Assembly: GCA_036443405.1 (NCBI GenBank)
Contig: JAZFYD010000193.1
Coordinates: 1 to 41,530 of the forward strand
DNA from: JAZFYD01 sp036443405
GTDB taxonomy: Bacteria > Planctomycetota > PLA2
DNA length: 41,530 nucleotides
Direction of reading: 5' to 3'
Under the pieces are notes generated by a model. It was not told where the DNA came from. It worked only from the letters and a program-made list of their open reading frames with translations, and made no database searches. The translations under genes and the position numbers were made by a program. Positions 18,569-27,697 of the stretch are shown here, one piece after another. Numbering within the stretch: position 1 is the first letter of the stretch; each line of letters begins with the position of its first letter.

Positions 18569-20073
18569 AGAACATAGCCGCACTGTTGTTCCTCGCGCAC
18601 CTCGCCGCAGCGCAGGACATGCTCGTCGTGGCGCCGGAGGAGTTCCACGGTTCGGTGGCGATCTGGAAGAAATACAAAGAGGAAACCGGCCTGCGCATCG
18701 TCGTCGAGACGCCGGCGAAGAAAATCGCCGCGCAGGTGCAGGCCGCGTTCCAGAAAAGCGGCGGGAAGCTGCGCTTCGTGATGTTGGTCGGGGATACCGA
18801 TCGAATTCCGTGCGACTACGTCATGGCGAACGCGATCCGGCCCCACGAGCGCGATCCCCGCATCGCAACGGACGCGAAGATCGCGGACCTCGACGGGGAC
18901 GGCCTTCCCGACCTCGCGGTCGGCCGCATCCCCGCGGACGGGGTGCAGCGAGCCGCCCAATTGCTCGCGCGTTCCATTCGTTACGAAAGATCGACGGACA
19001 CGACCGAGTGGCGGCGGCGCGTGAACCTCGTCGCGGGGGTTGGCGGGTTCGGCGTGCTGCAGGACTTCGCGATCGAAACCGTGACGCGCATCCTCTTGAA
19101 GGACCATATTCCGGCGGAATACGACGTCTCCCTGACATACGGCAACCCACGGTCCCCGCATTGCCCGTATCCGCCGGAATTCGCGCAGGCATTCATCGAT
19201 CGGTTCCAGGAGCCCGCGCTGTTTTGCGCGTACATCGGTCACGGCTCTGCGAACGGGCTCGATACGGTGCGCTATGGAGGCAAGCGCTACCCAATCTTCA
19301 ATAGCAGCGTGACACCCTGGATGAAATTCGGCACGCCGCCGCCCATCGCGGTGTTCTTGGCGTGCACCACTGGCAAGTTCGACGGCCGGAAGGGATGCCT
19401 TGCCGAGAAGCTCTTGCGGACGAAGAACGGCCCGGTGGCCGTGCTCGCGTCCTCGCGGGTTTCCATGCCCTATGCCAACGGGATCTTCGCGAAGGAGTTT
19501 CTCGACGCGGCGTTTGAAGGACGCGCGGCGACGCTCGGGGAAGTAGTCACGCTCGCGAAGCGGCGTCTCGTCAACGCGGATCCGAAGGACAAACGGCGCG
19601 CGGCCCTCGAGAGCCTGGCCGCCACGTTCTACAAGCCGCTCGATCCGATGGCGCGGGTCACCGAACGCGCGGAGCACGTTTGGCTCTACAACCTCTTTGG
19701 CGATCCGTCGCTCAAGCTGCCGCTGCCGGTGCCCGCGAGCGTGAGTTGCGCCAGCACCGTCGCCGCCGGCGCCAAACTGACGGTTCGCGGCTCCGCACCG
19801 TTCTCCGGCCGCGTGCGCATCGAGTTGACGCGGCTTCGCGAAACACCTGCGGCGAAACGGCCCGCCGGCGACGAGAGCGCCGACGCCTTTCGGAAGACCT
19901 ACGCGGCATCGAACCGTCGCGTGATCGTTGAAACAACGGAATCCGCGGATGGAGGATTCGAGGTCGAGCTCACGGTGCCCGACACGGTTTCACCGGGTCG
20001 CTACCGCGTGCGCGTGTTCGTGAGCGGCAAAACGGGCTCCGCCGCAGGCGCAACGACCGTCACGGTGAACTAG
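18565..20073 (+). CDS. Exported C25 (gingipain-like) cysteine peptidase
   Basis: 502 aa. The signal peptide is MKNIAALLFLAHLAAA then QD. The C25 fold shows in FVMLVGDTDRIP, IADLDGDGLPDLAVGRIPAD and the catalytic residues FCAYIGHG (His226) and VFLACTTG (Cys267). GPVAVLASSRVS and LFGDPSLKLPLPVP mark the end of the domain. A beta-sandwich C-terminal domain (about 400-502) follows, as in other C25 proteins. No T9SS-type sorting tail is visible. The GTG start overlaps the previous stop by four bases. Gingipain relatives cleave after Arg or Lys or act in surface-protein processing; specificity here is not readable. Confidence 0.88.
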   Translation: MKNIAALLFLAHLAAAQDMLVVAPEEFHGSVAIWKKYKEETGLRIVVETPAKKIAAQVQAAFQKSGGKLRFVMLVGDTDRIPCDYVMANAIRPHERDPRIATDAKIADLDGDGLPDLAVGRIPADGVQRAAQLLARSIRYERSTDTTEWRRRVNLVAGVGGFGVLQDFAIETVTRILLKDHIPAEYDVSLTYGNPRSPHCPYPPEFAQAFIDRFQEPALFCAYIGHGSANGLDTVRYGGKRYPIFNSSVTPWMKFGTPPPIAVFLACTTGKFDGRKGCLAEKLLRTKNGPVAVLASSRVSMPYANGIFAKEFLDAAFEGRAATLGEVVTLAKRRLVNADPKDKRRAALESLAATFYKPLDPMARVTERAEHVWLYNLFGDPSLKLPLPVPASVSCASTVAAGAKLTVRGSAPFSGRVRIELTRLRETPAAKRPAGDESADAFRKTYAASNRRVIVETTESADGGFEVELTVPDTVSPGRYRVRVFVSGKTGSAAGATTVTVN

Positions 20074-20087
20074 GCGCAGAGCCGCAG

Positions 20088-20396
20088 CTAGGAGTCTCCC
20101 AAACGTTCGAGCAGACCGTGGCACGCAGCCCGAACGGAATCACCGAACTCGCGATTGCACTCTGCGATCTCCAGATCGATCTTCTGAAGGGCTGACGGAC
20201 TCCAGCGCGCGCGTTCCGGGCCTGTTGGCAGGTGGTCCGTTTGACTGGCAACGCCCGAAAAAACCAGAAACTCGGAGTCAGCGCCGAGGTCGGGCCCGAG
20301 GTGCCCGTATGCGGCGAGTGACTTGGCGCCCTCGAGAACCCCCAGCTCATTCGCAAGTATGGAAGCGCAGATGCCTTGCAGAGTCGCGCGGTCCAT
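20088..20396 (-). CDS. Small conserved-looking protein of unknown function
   Basis: 102 aa, soluble. The segment SEFLVFSGVASQTDHLPTGPERARWS looks like a conserved core, flanked by helices (ASILANELGVLEGAKSLAAYG at the start and an Arg/Leu-rich end). The general pattern resembles small stand-alone proteins annotated only as hypothetical in many genomes. It lies 28 bp downstream of the 124-aa gene on the same strand, so the two are probably cotranscribed. It converges with the C25 peptidase gene. Confidence 0.65.
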   Translation of the reverse strand: MDRATLQGICASILANELGVLEGAKSLAAYGHLGPDLGADSEFLVFSGVASQTDHLPTGPERARWSPSALQKIDLEIAECNREFGDSVRAACHGLLERLGDS

Positions 20397-20424
20397 GCCA
20401 CGGGCTACGGTACCAATTCCGCCC

Positions 20425-20799
20425 TCAGCCCTTGTCCTTCAATCGCGCACGGTTCGGGCGCCTGCCGTCCACGTCGATCAACTCGGCCGCGCCGAGGATC
20501 CCCAGTACGTACGACGCCGCGCGCACGCGGTCGTTTTCCATGTTCAGGACGGACTGGAACATCTCGTCTTTCACCTCGAGCCAGTTGTCGCCGCGGCAGC
20601 CGAGGTCCTCGAGGTACTTGAGCGCCGAGTCGAACGTGAACAGCGAGATGCGCACCCGCCCGCCGCGCGCCGTGCGCACCGTCATGCCCTCGGCATCGAT
20701 CGCGTCCACGAAGAACGGCTTGCCGGTGGACTTGTCGGGGGTGCGGAGTTCGTCGCCGGGCTTCAGCTTCTGGCGCACGGATTCAAAGGCAGACCACAT
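20425..20799 (-). CDS. Hypothetical protein with SH3-like N-terminal barrel pattern
   Basis: 124 aa. LKPGDELRTPDKSTGKPFFV, DAIDAEGMTVRTARGGRVRI and a following helix (LFTFDSALKYLEDLG) suggest a small beta-barrel followed by helices. RVRAASYVLGILGAAELID with VDGRRPNRARL closes the protein. I do not recognise a named family. There is no signal peptide. Start ATG 20799 lies just downstream of a long inverted repeat that probably contains its 5' leader. Confidence 0.65.
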   Translation of the reverse strand: MWSAFESVRQKLKPGDELRTPDKSTGKPFFVDAIDAEGMTVRTARGGRVRISLFTFDSALKYLEDLGCRGDNWLEVKDEMFQSVLNMENDRVRAASYVLGILGAAELIDVDGRRPNRARLKDKG

Positions 20800-20816
20800 G
20801 GCGGGGGATCTTACTT

Positions 20817-20967
20817 GCCCCCCCTTATCCTTGCCCTTGCCCCTTTGTCCTTTGCACTTTTCCTTTCTCCCTTCGCCCTTTTCCTGGACGAATTGGAAAA
20901 GGACGGAGGGCAGAGGAAAAGGTTCGAGTGCAAAGGGACCAGGACAAGGGCAAGTTCAAGGGAGGGG
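20817..20967. repeat. Long imperfect inverted repeat (about 70-nt arms)
   Basis: The left arm (20817-20884) is pyrimidine-rich and the right arm (20895-20967) is its imperfect reverse complement, joined by a 10-nt loop. Matching blocks include CTTGCCCTTG / CAAGGGCAAG, CTTTGCACT / AGTGCAAAG and TTTTCC / GGAAAA next to the loop. The element separates two divergent genes and overlaps the presumed 5' leaders of both. A MITE-like or transcribed hairpin element is possible. Confidence 0.75.
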
Positions 20968-20985
20968 AATGCCATACTCCCTCGC

Positions 20986-21759
20986 GTGTGGCTCCTTTTG
21001 ATTCCGCCGATCCTCGCCGGCGGGCTCGGGTTGCTCGCTCACGGGGCGGACGAAGGCACGGCATATCTGCCGCGCGTGCGGCTGATGCTGCTCGGCGCGG
21101 CGGCGTTGGCGCTGATTGCGACCGGTGTGTTCGTCTGGATCAACGCGCAGGGCAAGAAGCGATGGGCCGCGTTGGCGCTGGTGCTTGTCTCGGGGCGAAT
21201 CTGTTACGTCAGCGTGGTTGCCACCGCGCTGTGCACCACCGGCTGGCTGGAGACACTCGGCCGAACTCTGGGTGTCGAGGACCTTTCCGCCGCGGTCCAC
21301 TACTGCTTCGCGATGTTCACGTGCGCGTTCCTGACACTCAGCCTGCTGCTCGTCCTGCTCGCGGCGACACGCCCGCTGCGCTGGTACTCGATCGCGATCG
21401 CCTTGACGATCACGCTGCTGGGAGTACACGCGTTCGCGCACACGGAGGACCGCGAGGTCTTTCCCCACGGTTTCAGCCAGACCGCACCCGCACCGGCGCA
21501 TGAGGGGGACGACTACTTCGCCGCGGTGCGAAACACCGACCTACCGGTGTCGAGCCGGTTTGCGGCGCTTGGCGGCGGGATACGGCACGCCGTGATGCCG
21601 CGGGGAGGTTGGGCCGGATCGGTACGTCGAGAAATGCTGGCGCGTTTTCGGTCGAGCCCGAACGCGGGTCTTCGCACCCGCGTGCAAGCGTTCGAGGCCG
21701 CGCTGCTCAGGAGCCGTCCGCTTCTCCAAACGTCGTCTCGTAGTCCTCGAGGGTCATGA
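20986..21759 (+). CDS. Predicted five-helix membrane protein
   Basis: 257 aa from GTG 20986, with GGAGGGG 18 bases upstream; no in-frame ATG is nearby, so the start is uncertain. Hydrophobic helices lie at about 2-19, 33-52, 60-83, 104-127 and 132-150, followed by about 105 soluble residues. Two cysteines (Cys73, Cys83) flank the end of the third helix. I recognise no family. The C-terminal 53 bases overlap the end of the FtsK gene on the opposite strand, so the last residues may be less constrained or the true end may differ. Probably an inner-membrane protein of unknown role. Confidence 0.6.
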   Translation: MWLLLIPPILAGGLGLLAHGADEGTAYLPRVRLMLLGAAALALIATGVFVWINAQGKKRWAALALVLVSGRICYVSVVATALCTTGWLETLGRTLGVEDLSAAVHYCFAMFTCAFLTLSLLLVLLAATRPLRWYSIAIALTITLLGVHAFAHTEDREVFPHGFSQTAPAPAHEGDDYFAAVRNTDLPVSSRFAALGGGIRHAVMPRGGWAGSVRREMLARFRSSPNAGLRTRVQAFEAALLRSRPLLQTSSRSPRGS

Positions 21760-24187
21760 GCACTTCGGCCGCCTGCGCGTTCTTGAACTCGCCGATGATG
21801 CCGTTCGCCCGCATCAGATCGATGAGCCTCGACGCACGCGTGTAGCCGATGCTCAGCGCGCGCTGGAGCAACGAAGCGCTGCCGCGTTTGGACTTCAAGA
21901 CGAGGCGACAGGCGCGGTCGAAGAGATCGTCGACCTCGTTCGGGTCGCGCTCGTCCATGGACTCCGGCTTGACGAAGAGTTCGCGCAGCTCGGGCTCCGG
22001 AGCGTTGGCCTTCAGATACGCGACGACCTTCTTGACCTCCTCGTCGTCCACGAACGTGCCCTGGCAGCGCTTCAGATGGAACGCGCGCGGCGGCAGGAAC
22101 AGCATGTCGCCGCGGCCGAGCAGCTTCTCCGCGCCGTTTTGGTCCAGGACCACACGCGAGTCGATCTTGCTCGTGACCTTGAACGAGGCGCGGCTGGGCA
22201 TGTTCGCCTTGATCAACCCGGTGATGACGTCGGTGGACGGGCGCTGCGTGGCGAGGACCGTGTGGATGCCGACCGCGCGTGACTTCTGCGCGAGGCGCGT
22301 GACCGACTGCTCGACCTCCTTGCGACCGGTCATCATCAGGTCCGCCAACTCATCGACGACGACCACGAGGTAGGGCATCCAGGCCGGCGCCTTCTCCTCG
22401 TCGATGCCGTTCTCCAGGGCGAGTTCCTTTACCTTCTTGGCACCGAGACGGTTGTACGCCGCGATGTTGCGGACGCCGAAACGCGCGAACAGCCAGTAGC
22501 GGTCTTCCATCTCGTTGACCGCCCAGTCGAGCGCTTGCGCGGCCTTGCGCGCGTCGGTCACAACGGCGGTGAGCAAGTGCGGGACCTCGCGGAAGAACGC
22601 GAGCTCCACCTGCTTGGGGTCGATGAGGATCAGCTTGACCTTGTCCGGACGGCGCGTGAGCAGGATCGAAACGATGATGCTGTTGATGCAGACGCTCTTG
22701 CCGCTGCCGGTCGCGCCCGCGATCAGAAGGTGCGGCATGCCCGCGAGGTCCTCGACCAGCGGCCGGCCGGCGGCGTCGCGGCCCAAGAACAGCGGGATGG
22801 CCTGGCGCTTAATCTCGGTCGCGGACTCCTCCGCGATCCCGCCCAGGAACACGTCGTCGCGAATGCCGTTGGGCACCTCGACGCCGACGGTGGACTTGCC
22901 CGGGATCGGCGCCACGATGCGCACGGACTCGGCCTTGAGCGCGATCGCCATGTCGTCGGAGAGGTTGACGATCGTGCTGAGCTTCGTGCCCTCCTTGAGC
23001 GCGAGCTCGAACATCGTGATGACCGGACCGCGTTCGTAACCGACCACGCGCGCCTCGACCTTGAACGACGCGAGCGTGCGCTCCAAGACCTCGGCGTTCT
23101 TCTGGATCTGGCGTTCGACCCGCACGAGATCGATCGGCCGGCTACGGCTGAGCAGTTCGATCCCGGGCAGAACAAACGCTTGCTTCTTGGAGCGCTTCGG
23201 CGCAGGAGCGGCCGCCACCGGCGCAGGCGCGGGACGCGGAACGATCGAGGTTCGCTCTTCCTCGACCTCTTCCTCGTCTTCCTCCTCCTCGTACTCGGCC
23301 TCTTCGTCCTCTTCCGCCTCTTCCTCTTCCTCCTCCTCGGCGTACTCGCCCTCCTCCTCTTCTTCTTCTTCTTCCTCCTCTTCCTCGTCCTCCGCCTCGT
23401 CTTCGTCCTCGTACTCGGCGTCCTCTTCCTCTTCGGCCTCGTCCTCCTCTTCGTACTCCGCCTCTTCGTCGACCTCGTCGACCTCGGCTTCTTCCTCTTC
23501 GGTGCACGGAACGCCGTCGGCCTGGCCGTACTCCTCGACCTCCTCAGCAAGCTCCTCTTCCTGCTCCTCCGGATCCGGCATCAGGCCGGTGACGGACGGG
23601 CCCGGCTCATAGACGGTGCGTGTGCGGGGTCGGGCGATGGTCGGTGTGCGCGGCGTGCGGCGCGCCACGGTGGTGGTCGCGGCCGGGGCCGAAAAATACC
23701 CGTAGAAGAGCCAGTCCGTGCTGAGGATGAGGGCGAGGATCGTCGCGCCGATCAAAACCGGAACGGCGAAGAGCTTGGGAAGCAGAAACAACGCGGCGTC
23801 GCGTGCGAGCACGCCGATCACGCCGCCGGCCGCACCCTCGCCGTCGCCCAAGATGGCGAACAGGCAGGGAACGAAGATCACGAGAGCCGTCGCCGCCGCG
23901 ATGCGCGGAACGCGAAACGCCATCCCCTTTCCGAGGAGATGCAACGTCGCGTGCAACCCGGTGATGACGATGAGCAGGATCGACGCGGGGCCGAACCAGA
24001 TCGCAACGACGCGCGCCAGCTGGCGCGCCCAACTTCCGTCGGCGGCGCCTTCGGCCACGCCGGGGGTGAGAATGAGAATGCCCGCAAGGATGAAGGAGAG
24101 CGCAGCGAGTGAAAACGCGATCAGCGCCGGGCGATGAGTCCGGATGGACTCCGCGGCCCGACGCCGCAAGGTGTCGAGATCGATCAT
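21707..24187 (-). CDS. ftsK: FtsK/SpoIIIE DNA translocase with acidic linker
   Basis: 826 aa. Four transmembrane helices lie at about 20-165. An extremely acidic linker (about 207-312) is mostly Glu with Asp, Ala and Tyr, in place of the Pro/Gln-rich linker of E. coli FtsK. The motor domain has the alpha-domain segment PIPGKSTVGVEVPN, Walker A GATGSGKS (491-498), ILIDPKQVELAFF, Walker B VVVVDELADLMM and LATQRPSTDVITGLIKANMP. The C-terminal gamma winged helix reads GSASLLQRALSIGYTRASRLIDLM. It pumps chromosomal DNA at the division septum and activates dimer resolution. It stands 119 bp downstream of the sigma-fusion gene, on the same strand. Confidence 0.95.
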   Translation of the reverse strand: MIDLDTLRRRAAESIRTHRPALIAFSLAALSFILAGILILTPGVAEGAADGSWARQLARVVAIWFGPASILLIVITGLHATLHLLGKGMAFRVPRIAAATALVIFVPCLFAILGDGEGAAGGVIGVLARDAALFLLPKLFAVPVLIGATILALILSTDWLFYGYFSAPAATTTVARRTPRTPTIARPRTRTVYEPGPSVTGLMPDPEEQEEELAEEVEEYGQADGVPCTEEEEAEVDEVDEEAEYEEEDEAEEEEDAEYEDEDEAEDEEEEEEEEEEEEGEYAEEEEEEEAEEDEEAEYEEEEDEEEVEEERTSIVPRPAPAPVAAAPAPKRSKKQAFVLPGIELLSRSRPIDLVRVERQIQKNAEVLERTLASFKVEARVVGYERGPVITMFELALKEGTKLSTIVNLSDDMAIALKAESVRIVAPIPGKSTVGVEVPNGIRDDVFLGGIAEESATEIKRQAIPLFLGRDAAGRPLVEDLAGMPHLLIAGATGSGKSVCINSIIVSILLTRRPDKVKLILIDPKQVELAFFREVPHLLTAVVTDARKAAQALDWAVNEMEDRYWLFARFGVRNIAAYNRLGAKKVKELALENGIDEEKAPAWMPYLVVVVDELADLMMTGRKEVEQSVTRLAQKSRAVGIHTVLATQRPSTDVITGLIKANMPSRASFKVTSKIDSRVVLDQNGAEKLLGRGDMLFLPPRAFHLKRCQGTFVDDEEVKKVVAYLKANAPEPELRELFVKPESMDERDPNEVDDLFDRACRLVLKSKRGSASLLQRALSIGYTRASRLIDLMRANGIIGEFKNAQAAEVLMTLEDYETTFGEADGS

Positions 24188-24306
24188 GAGGTGTCTGGAG
24201 AATTAGATCGGCCGCGCGTTCGCCACTTCGCAGGCAAAGACCGACGCGGCCGGCGGCGCCGACGGAAGTGGTTGTGGGGACGCCGCTTACGACTTCCGCG
24301 TGCGCG

Positions 24307-27300
24307 CTATTTCTTGTTGAGGCGGACCACGAGATCCGACGGAACGCCGGCGGCCAGGTTCACGGTTCGCGCTGCGGTCACATAGCCGTCTTTCGAAAGC
24401 CGCAACCGCACCGCGCCCGTCGGCAGAAACGGCTTTTTGATGCGGCCCTGTTTGTCGGACAGGTTCGCGCCGTAACCCGGCGGTTCATATCCGCCGAACT
24501 GATCGCTGCTGATCGGATGGATCGCGTCCCAGGAGTAGGTGAGCTTCGCACCGGCGATGGGCCGGTCGCCCTCGCCGACCACCGTGATCGTGAGCGGCGC
24601 GGACTCCGCCAACGCCGCCTCGATAGCCGCGGTCTTGTCCTCCTCGACCCGGACACCGAGCTTCATCCCGAGCGGATGTTTGGGCGAGACGACGAATACG
24701 CCGTGCACACCGGGCGTGACACTCTCGATCACGAACCGGCCGTCGGCATCGGTCATCGTGTCGCCGGCCTTCAGCTCGAGCTTGTCACTCATCATGTAGA
24801 TCCGCGCGTGGCGCACGGGCTGCCCGGCGGCGTCGCGGACAACGCCCGCGAGTTTTCCAAAGCCACCGAGCGGGACGTCGCCGAGATCGATGCGTTGGCC
24901 GCCGCGGACGTCCAACGGCCTTGTGCGAAACGGCGCGTGGCCCGGCGCACGAAACTCGACCAGGAACCGTCCGGGCGCCGGCAACTCGATGGCGCATTCG
25001 GCGCCGGGGACACCCTCGGTCGTCGCGATGCGCCGCGGAAGGACGCCGTCGAACCGGTACGCACGAATCGTGACGTGGTCGAGCGGTTGCTTCGTCTTGC
25101 GCGAGATCACGCGCGCCTCGATGCGGGCGTGCAGCACCTTCATCACGAAGCGCACCTCGGAGCCGGTCTCGACGATTTGCGGCGTGGGGTCTTTCACAAA
25201 ACGCCCTGTGCGCAGGTCGACGAGCCCGATGCGATAACGCCCCGCGGGCCGGTGATTGAACTCAAAACGCCCGTCCATGTTCGTGCGCGTACCCCACACG
25301 TCGCCCATCCCGACGACACCGTCATACTGGTAGATCCAGCGCATGCCGCCCGATCCGACGCGGCCGTGCTCACCGATGCAGGCGACACCCACGCCGGACA
25401 CCCCCGCGCCACCCTCGTCCACGACCAGCCCCGAGATGCTGGCCGGCGCCTGCAGCGTGATCTCGACGCCATCGGCGCGGCCGCCGACCTCGATCTTGCG
25501 GCTCGTGATCGCCGTCTGCCAAACGCCGCCGACCTCGCCACGCGCTTCGATCTGCACGCGCCCCGGGCCGGCGAGGCCAACAAAGCGTCCCTTTTTGTCT
25601 GTGAGCGAACCGCCGCCATCCCAATCGACCCACACACCGGCGACCGGCTTGCCGTCGCCGTCGAGAACGACGCCCGCGACGACGCCGCGGCGGTCCACGA
25701 CCAGATCGCCGGCATCGGTCACCCCGCCCGGCGACACGGCGACATCCTTGTCCCCGCGCGGCCGATGACTCTGACCGTAGCTGCGCACGTGCGCGGCCGC
25801 CAGCCGTTGCACGGCAAACGGACCGATGTGCACGACACCGGCGGCGTCGCTGCGCGCGCTGCGACCCGACGGCACCGCGCCGTCGAGATCCACGTGGACC
25901 GAATATCCGGAAACGGGAGCGCCCAGATCGTCGATGACGCGGGCGCGCAGGAACGCCGCGCGGCGAATCACGATGTCGACGCCTTCGCGGACGGCGCCCG
26001 CTTCGACGTCGAGCTTGGTGTGGCCGCCCCACCCGTCGTCGCCACCGGAGAATCCGAATCCGCCGTCGTCGTCCTCGACGAACAACTCGACCTCGCCGGG
26101 TTCGATCCGTTCGAGCCGGTATTCGCCGCGGGTATTGCTCGTGGCGAACCGTCCCGGGTACTCGCGCACCCGGACGCGCGCGCCGGCGACCGGTTGGGCC
26201 TGTTCGTTCAGGACGCGACCGGCGATCGCGCCGCCATCCGTGAGCGTGACCTCGACCGTGCGCGGGTCCAAGTCCTTGATCTCGACGTCGATCCGTCTGG
26301 GCGCGAAGTCCGCGTGCAGCGCCTCCACGATGATGTCGCCGATGGGGACGCCGCCCGGTGACACCTTGCCGTCGCGGCCGGTCGTGCCGAATCCCGCGAG
26401 CGGGAGATAGAAGTTGCCGTCGGCGGCCAGGGTGCGCGCATACCCCCGGATCTCCTTGGTGCGGGGGTCGAAATACGTCGACTGGAACACGCGCACGCGG
26501 GCGCCGGCCTGTGCCGCGCCGTCGGGAGTACGGACCAGCACGGTGAGCGGCGTGCCGCGCATCAGATGCACTCGGACGAGGCTGCCGTCGAGGGGGATCA
26601 TGGCCGACGACGATCCGTATTCGGGGTGAAACGCCTGCAGCACGAGTCCGTCCGTCGCGAGATCGCGCGCTGCGACATCGGGCACCGCGAACGTACCGTC
26701 GGCCGCGCTGCGATAGCGCGTGGCGCCCGCTGTCACCGCGGGGCCGTCGGGAAACACCACACCGACCCGTGCGCCGGCGACGGGCGTTCCGGACCGGTTC
26801 ATCACGATGCCGCGGATCGTCAGCGTCTCGGGCGGTTTGACGCCGGCTTCGATCGGCGGCGCTTCCCCGGCCGCGGCCTTCTTCGCCGCCGTCGTCGAGG
26901 CTGCCGTCGCGACCGCAGGGTCGGAGGCCTGGCGCCGCGAAGCGGCCGTCTCGCTGTCGGAGCCGCGCCAGACCAACAACACGGCGGCGAAAACCGCGGC
27001 CGCGAGTCCGGCCTTGAGCAGCGTGCCTGTGCCGATCGTCGTGGCCGCCGCCGCGCCCTCGCCGGCCAGCGCCGGTAGGAGCGCGAGCGCCCAAGCACGC
27101 CGGTCGCCGTGTTCGGCATCCAACCGGCCGCGAAGCTGTTCGAGGGCGCGACGCAATCGCGTGTGCACGGTCTTGACGGGCACCCCGTCACGCGCTGCGA
27201 TCTCCTTGGGGGAGAGATCGTCGAAGAAGCGGTGCACGATCGTGCTGCGGTACGGTTCGTCCAACGCCTTGACCGCGGAGACCACCCGTTGCTGTACCTC

Positions 27301-27645
27301 GAGGCGCTCGATGGTCGCTGACGGAGACCCGCCACCGTCGCCACTCTCGGGTCGCGCGGCCGCGCGCTCGCGCTGCGATCTACGGCTCTCTGTGCGTGCG
27401 GTCATCCGCGCGAAGTTCTTCGCGACCGTCGCGAGCCAGGCCCGCGGGTTTCGCGGTGCGCGTTCGCGCGACATCGCCGCGAGGACCGTCTGCTGGATGA
27501 CATCGTCGGTTTGCTGGTCGTCGAGCAGCAGACCGCGCGTGAGCGCGCGCAGGAAACCGGCGTGCGCGAGCAGAGCATCCGCGTCAGCGGCGGACCCGGC
27601 GTCGGAGTTGGGAGAACGAAGCGGAGAGCGGCGTTTCATCGTCAT
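24307..27645 (-). CDS. Membrane-tethered ECF sigma factor fused to carboxypeptidase-regulatory-like repeats (A)
   Basis: 1112 aa in one uninterrupted frame. Residues 25-90 are sigma region 2 (LLLDDQQTDDVIQQTVLAAM; PRAWLATVAKNFARM). Residues 115-172 are region 4 with the HTH LSPKEIAARDGVPVKTVHTRL. Next come GDRRAWALALLP (181-192) and one transmembrane helix at about 204-226. About 880 residues then form repeated beta-sandwich units of the CarboxypepD_reg/transthyretin-like type, recognisable by G-V-x-G-x-P-V-x-G-A-x-V and D-G-R-F cores (for example VVAGVVLDGDGKPVAGVWV and KLAGVVRDAAGQPVRHARI). SPKHPLG (about 988) and YEPPGYG (about 1054) are shared with its two paralogues. The acidic DD of region 2 is kept. 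The paralogue gene ends 52 bp upstream. Ligand, target promoter and release mechanism are unknown. Confidence 0.92.
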   Translation of the reverse strand: MTMKRRSPLRSPNSDAGSAADADALLAHAGFLRALTRGLLLDDQQTDDVIQQTVLAAMSRERAPRNPRAWLATVAKNFARMTARTESRRSQRERAAARPESGDGGGSPSATIERLEVQQRVVSAVKALDEPYRSTIVHRFFDDLSPKEIAARDGVPVKTVHTRLRRALEQLRGRLDAEHGDRRAWALALLPALAGEGAAAATTIGTGTLLKAGLAAAVFAAVLLVWRGSDSETAASRRQASDPAVATAASTTAAKKAAAGEAPPIEAGVKPPETLTIRGIVMNRSGTPVAGARVGVVFPDGPAVTAGATRYRSAADGTFAVPDVAARDLATDGLVLQAFHPEYGSSSAMIPLDGSLVRVHLMRGTPLTVLVRTPDGAAQAGARVRVFQSTYFDPRTKEIRGYARTLAADGNFYLPLAGFGTTGRDGKVSPGGVPIGDIIVEALHADFAPRRIDVEIKDLDPRTVEVTLTDGGAIAGRVLNEQAQPVAGARVRVREYPGRFATSNTRGEYRLERIEPGEVELFVEDDDGGFGFSGGDDGWGGHTKLDVEAGAVREGVDIVIRRAAFLRARVIDDLGAPVSGYSVHVDLDGAVPSGRSARSDAAGVVHIGPFAVQRLAAAHVRSYGQSHRPRGDKDVAVSPGGVTDAGDLVVDRRGVVAGVVLDGDGKPVAGVWVDWDGGGSLTDKKGRFVGLAGPGRVQIEARGEVGGVWQTAITSRKIEVGGRADGVEITLQAPASISGLVVDEGGAGVSGVGVACIGEHGRVGSGGMRWIYQYDGVVGMGDVWGTRTNMDGRFEFNHRPAGRYRIGLVDLRTGRFVKDPTPQIVETGSEVRFVMKVLHARIEARVISRKTKQPLDHVTIRAYRFDGVLPRRIATTEGVPGAECAIELPAPGRFLVEFRAPGHAPFRTRPLDVRGGQRIDLGDVPLGGFGKLAGVVRDAAGQPVRHARIYMMSDKLELKAGDTMTDADGRFVIESVTPGVHGVFVVSPKHPLGMKLGVRVEEDKTAAIEAALAESAPLTITVVGEGDRPIAGAKLTYSWDAIHPISSDQFGGYEPPGYGANLSDKQGRIKKPFLPTGAVRLRLSKDGYVTAARTVNLAAGVPSDLVVRLNKK

Positions 27646-27697
27646 GGCACTGAAAGATGCCGCCCCCCGCGTTTTGTCTTCACGCCCGTGTGAAAAA

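Noticed and set aside
23061..23612. Plus-strand frame encoding long poly-serine runs
   Set aside because: It is the antisense reading of the Glu-rich FtsK linker, not a serine-rich protein.
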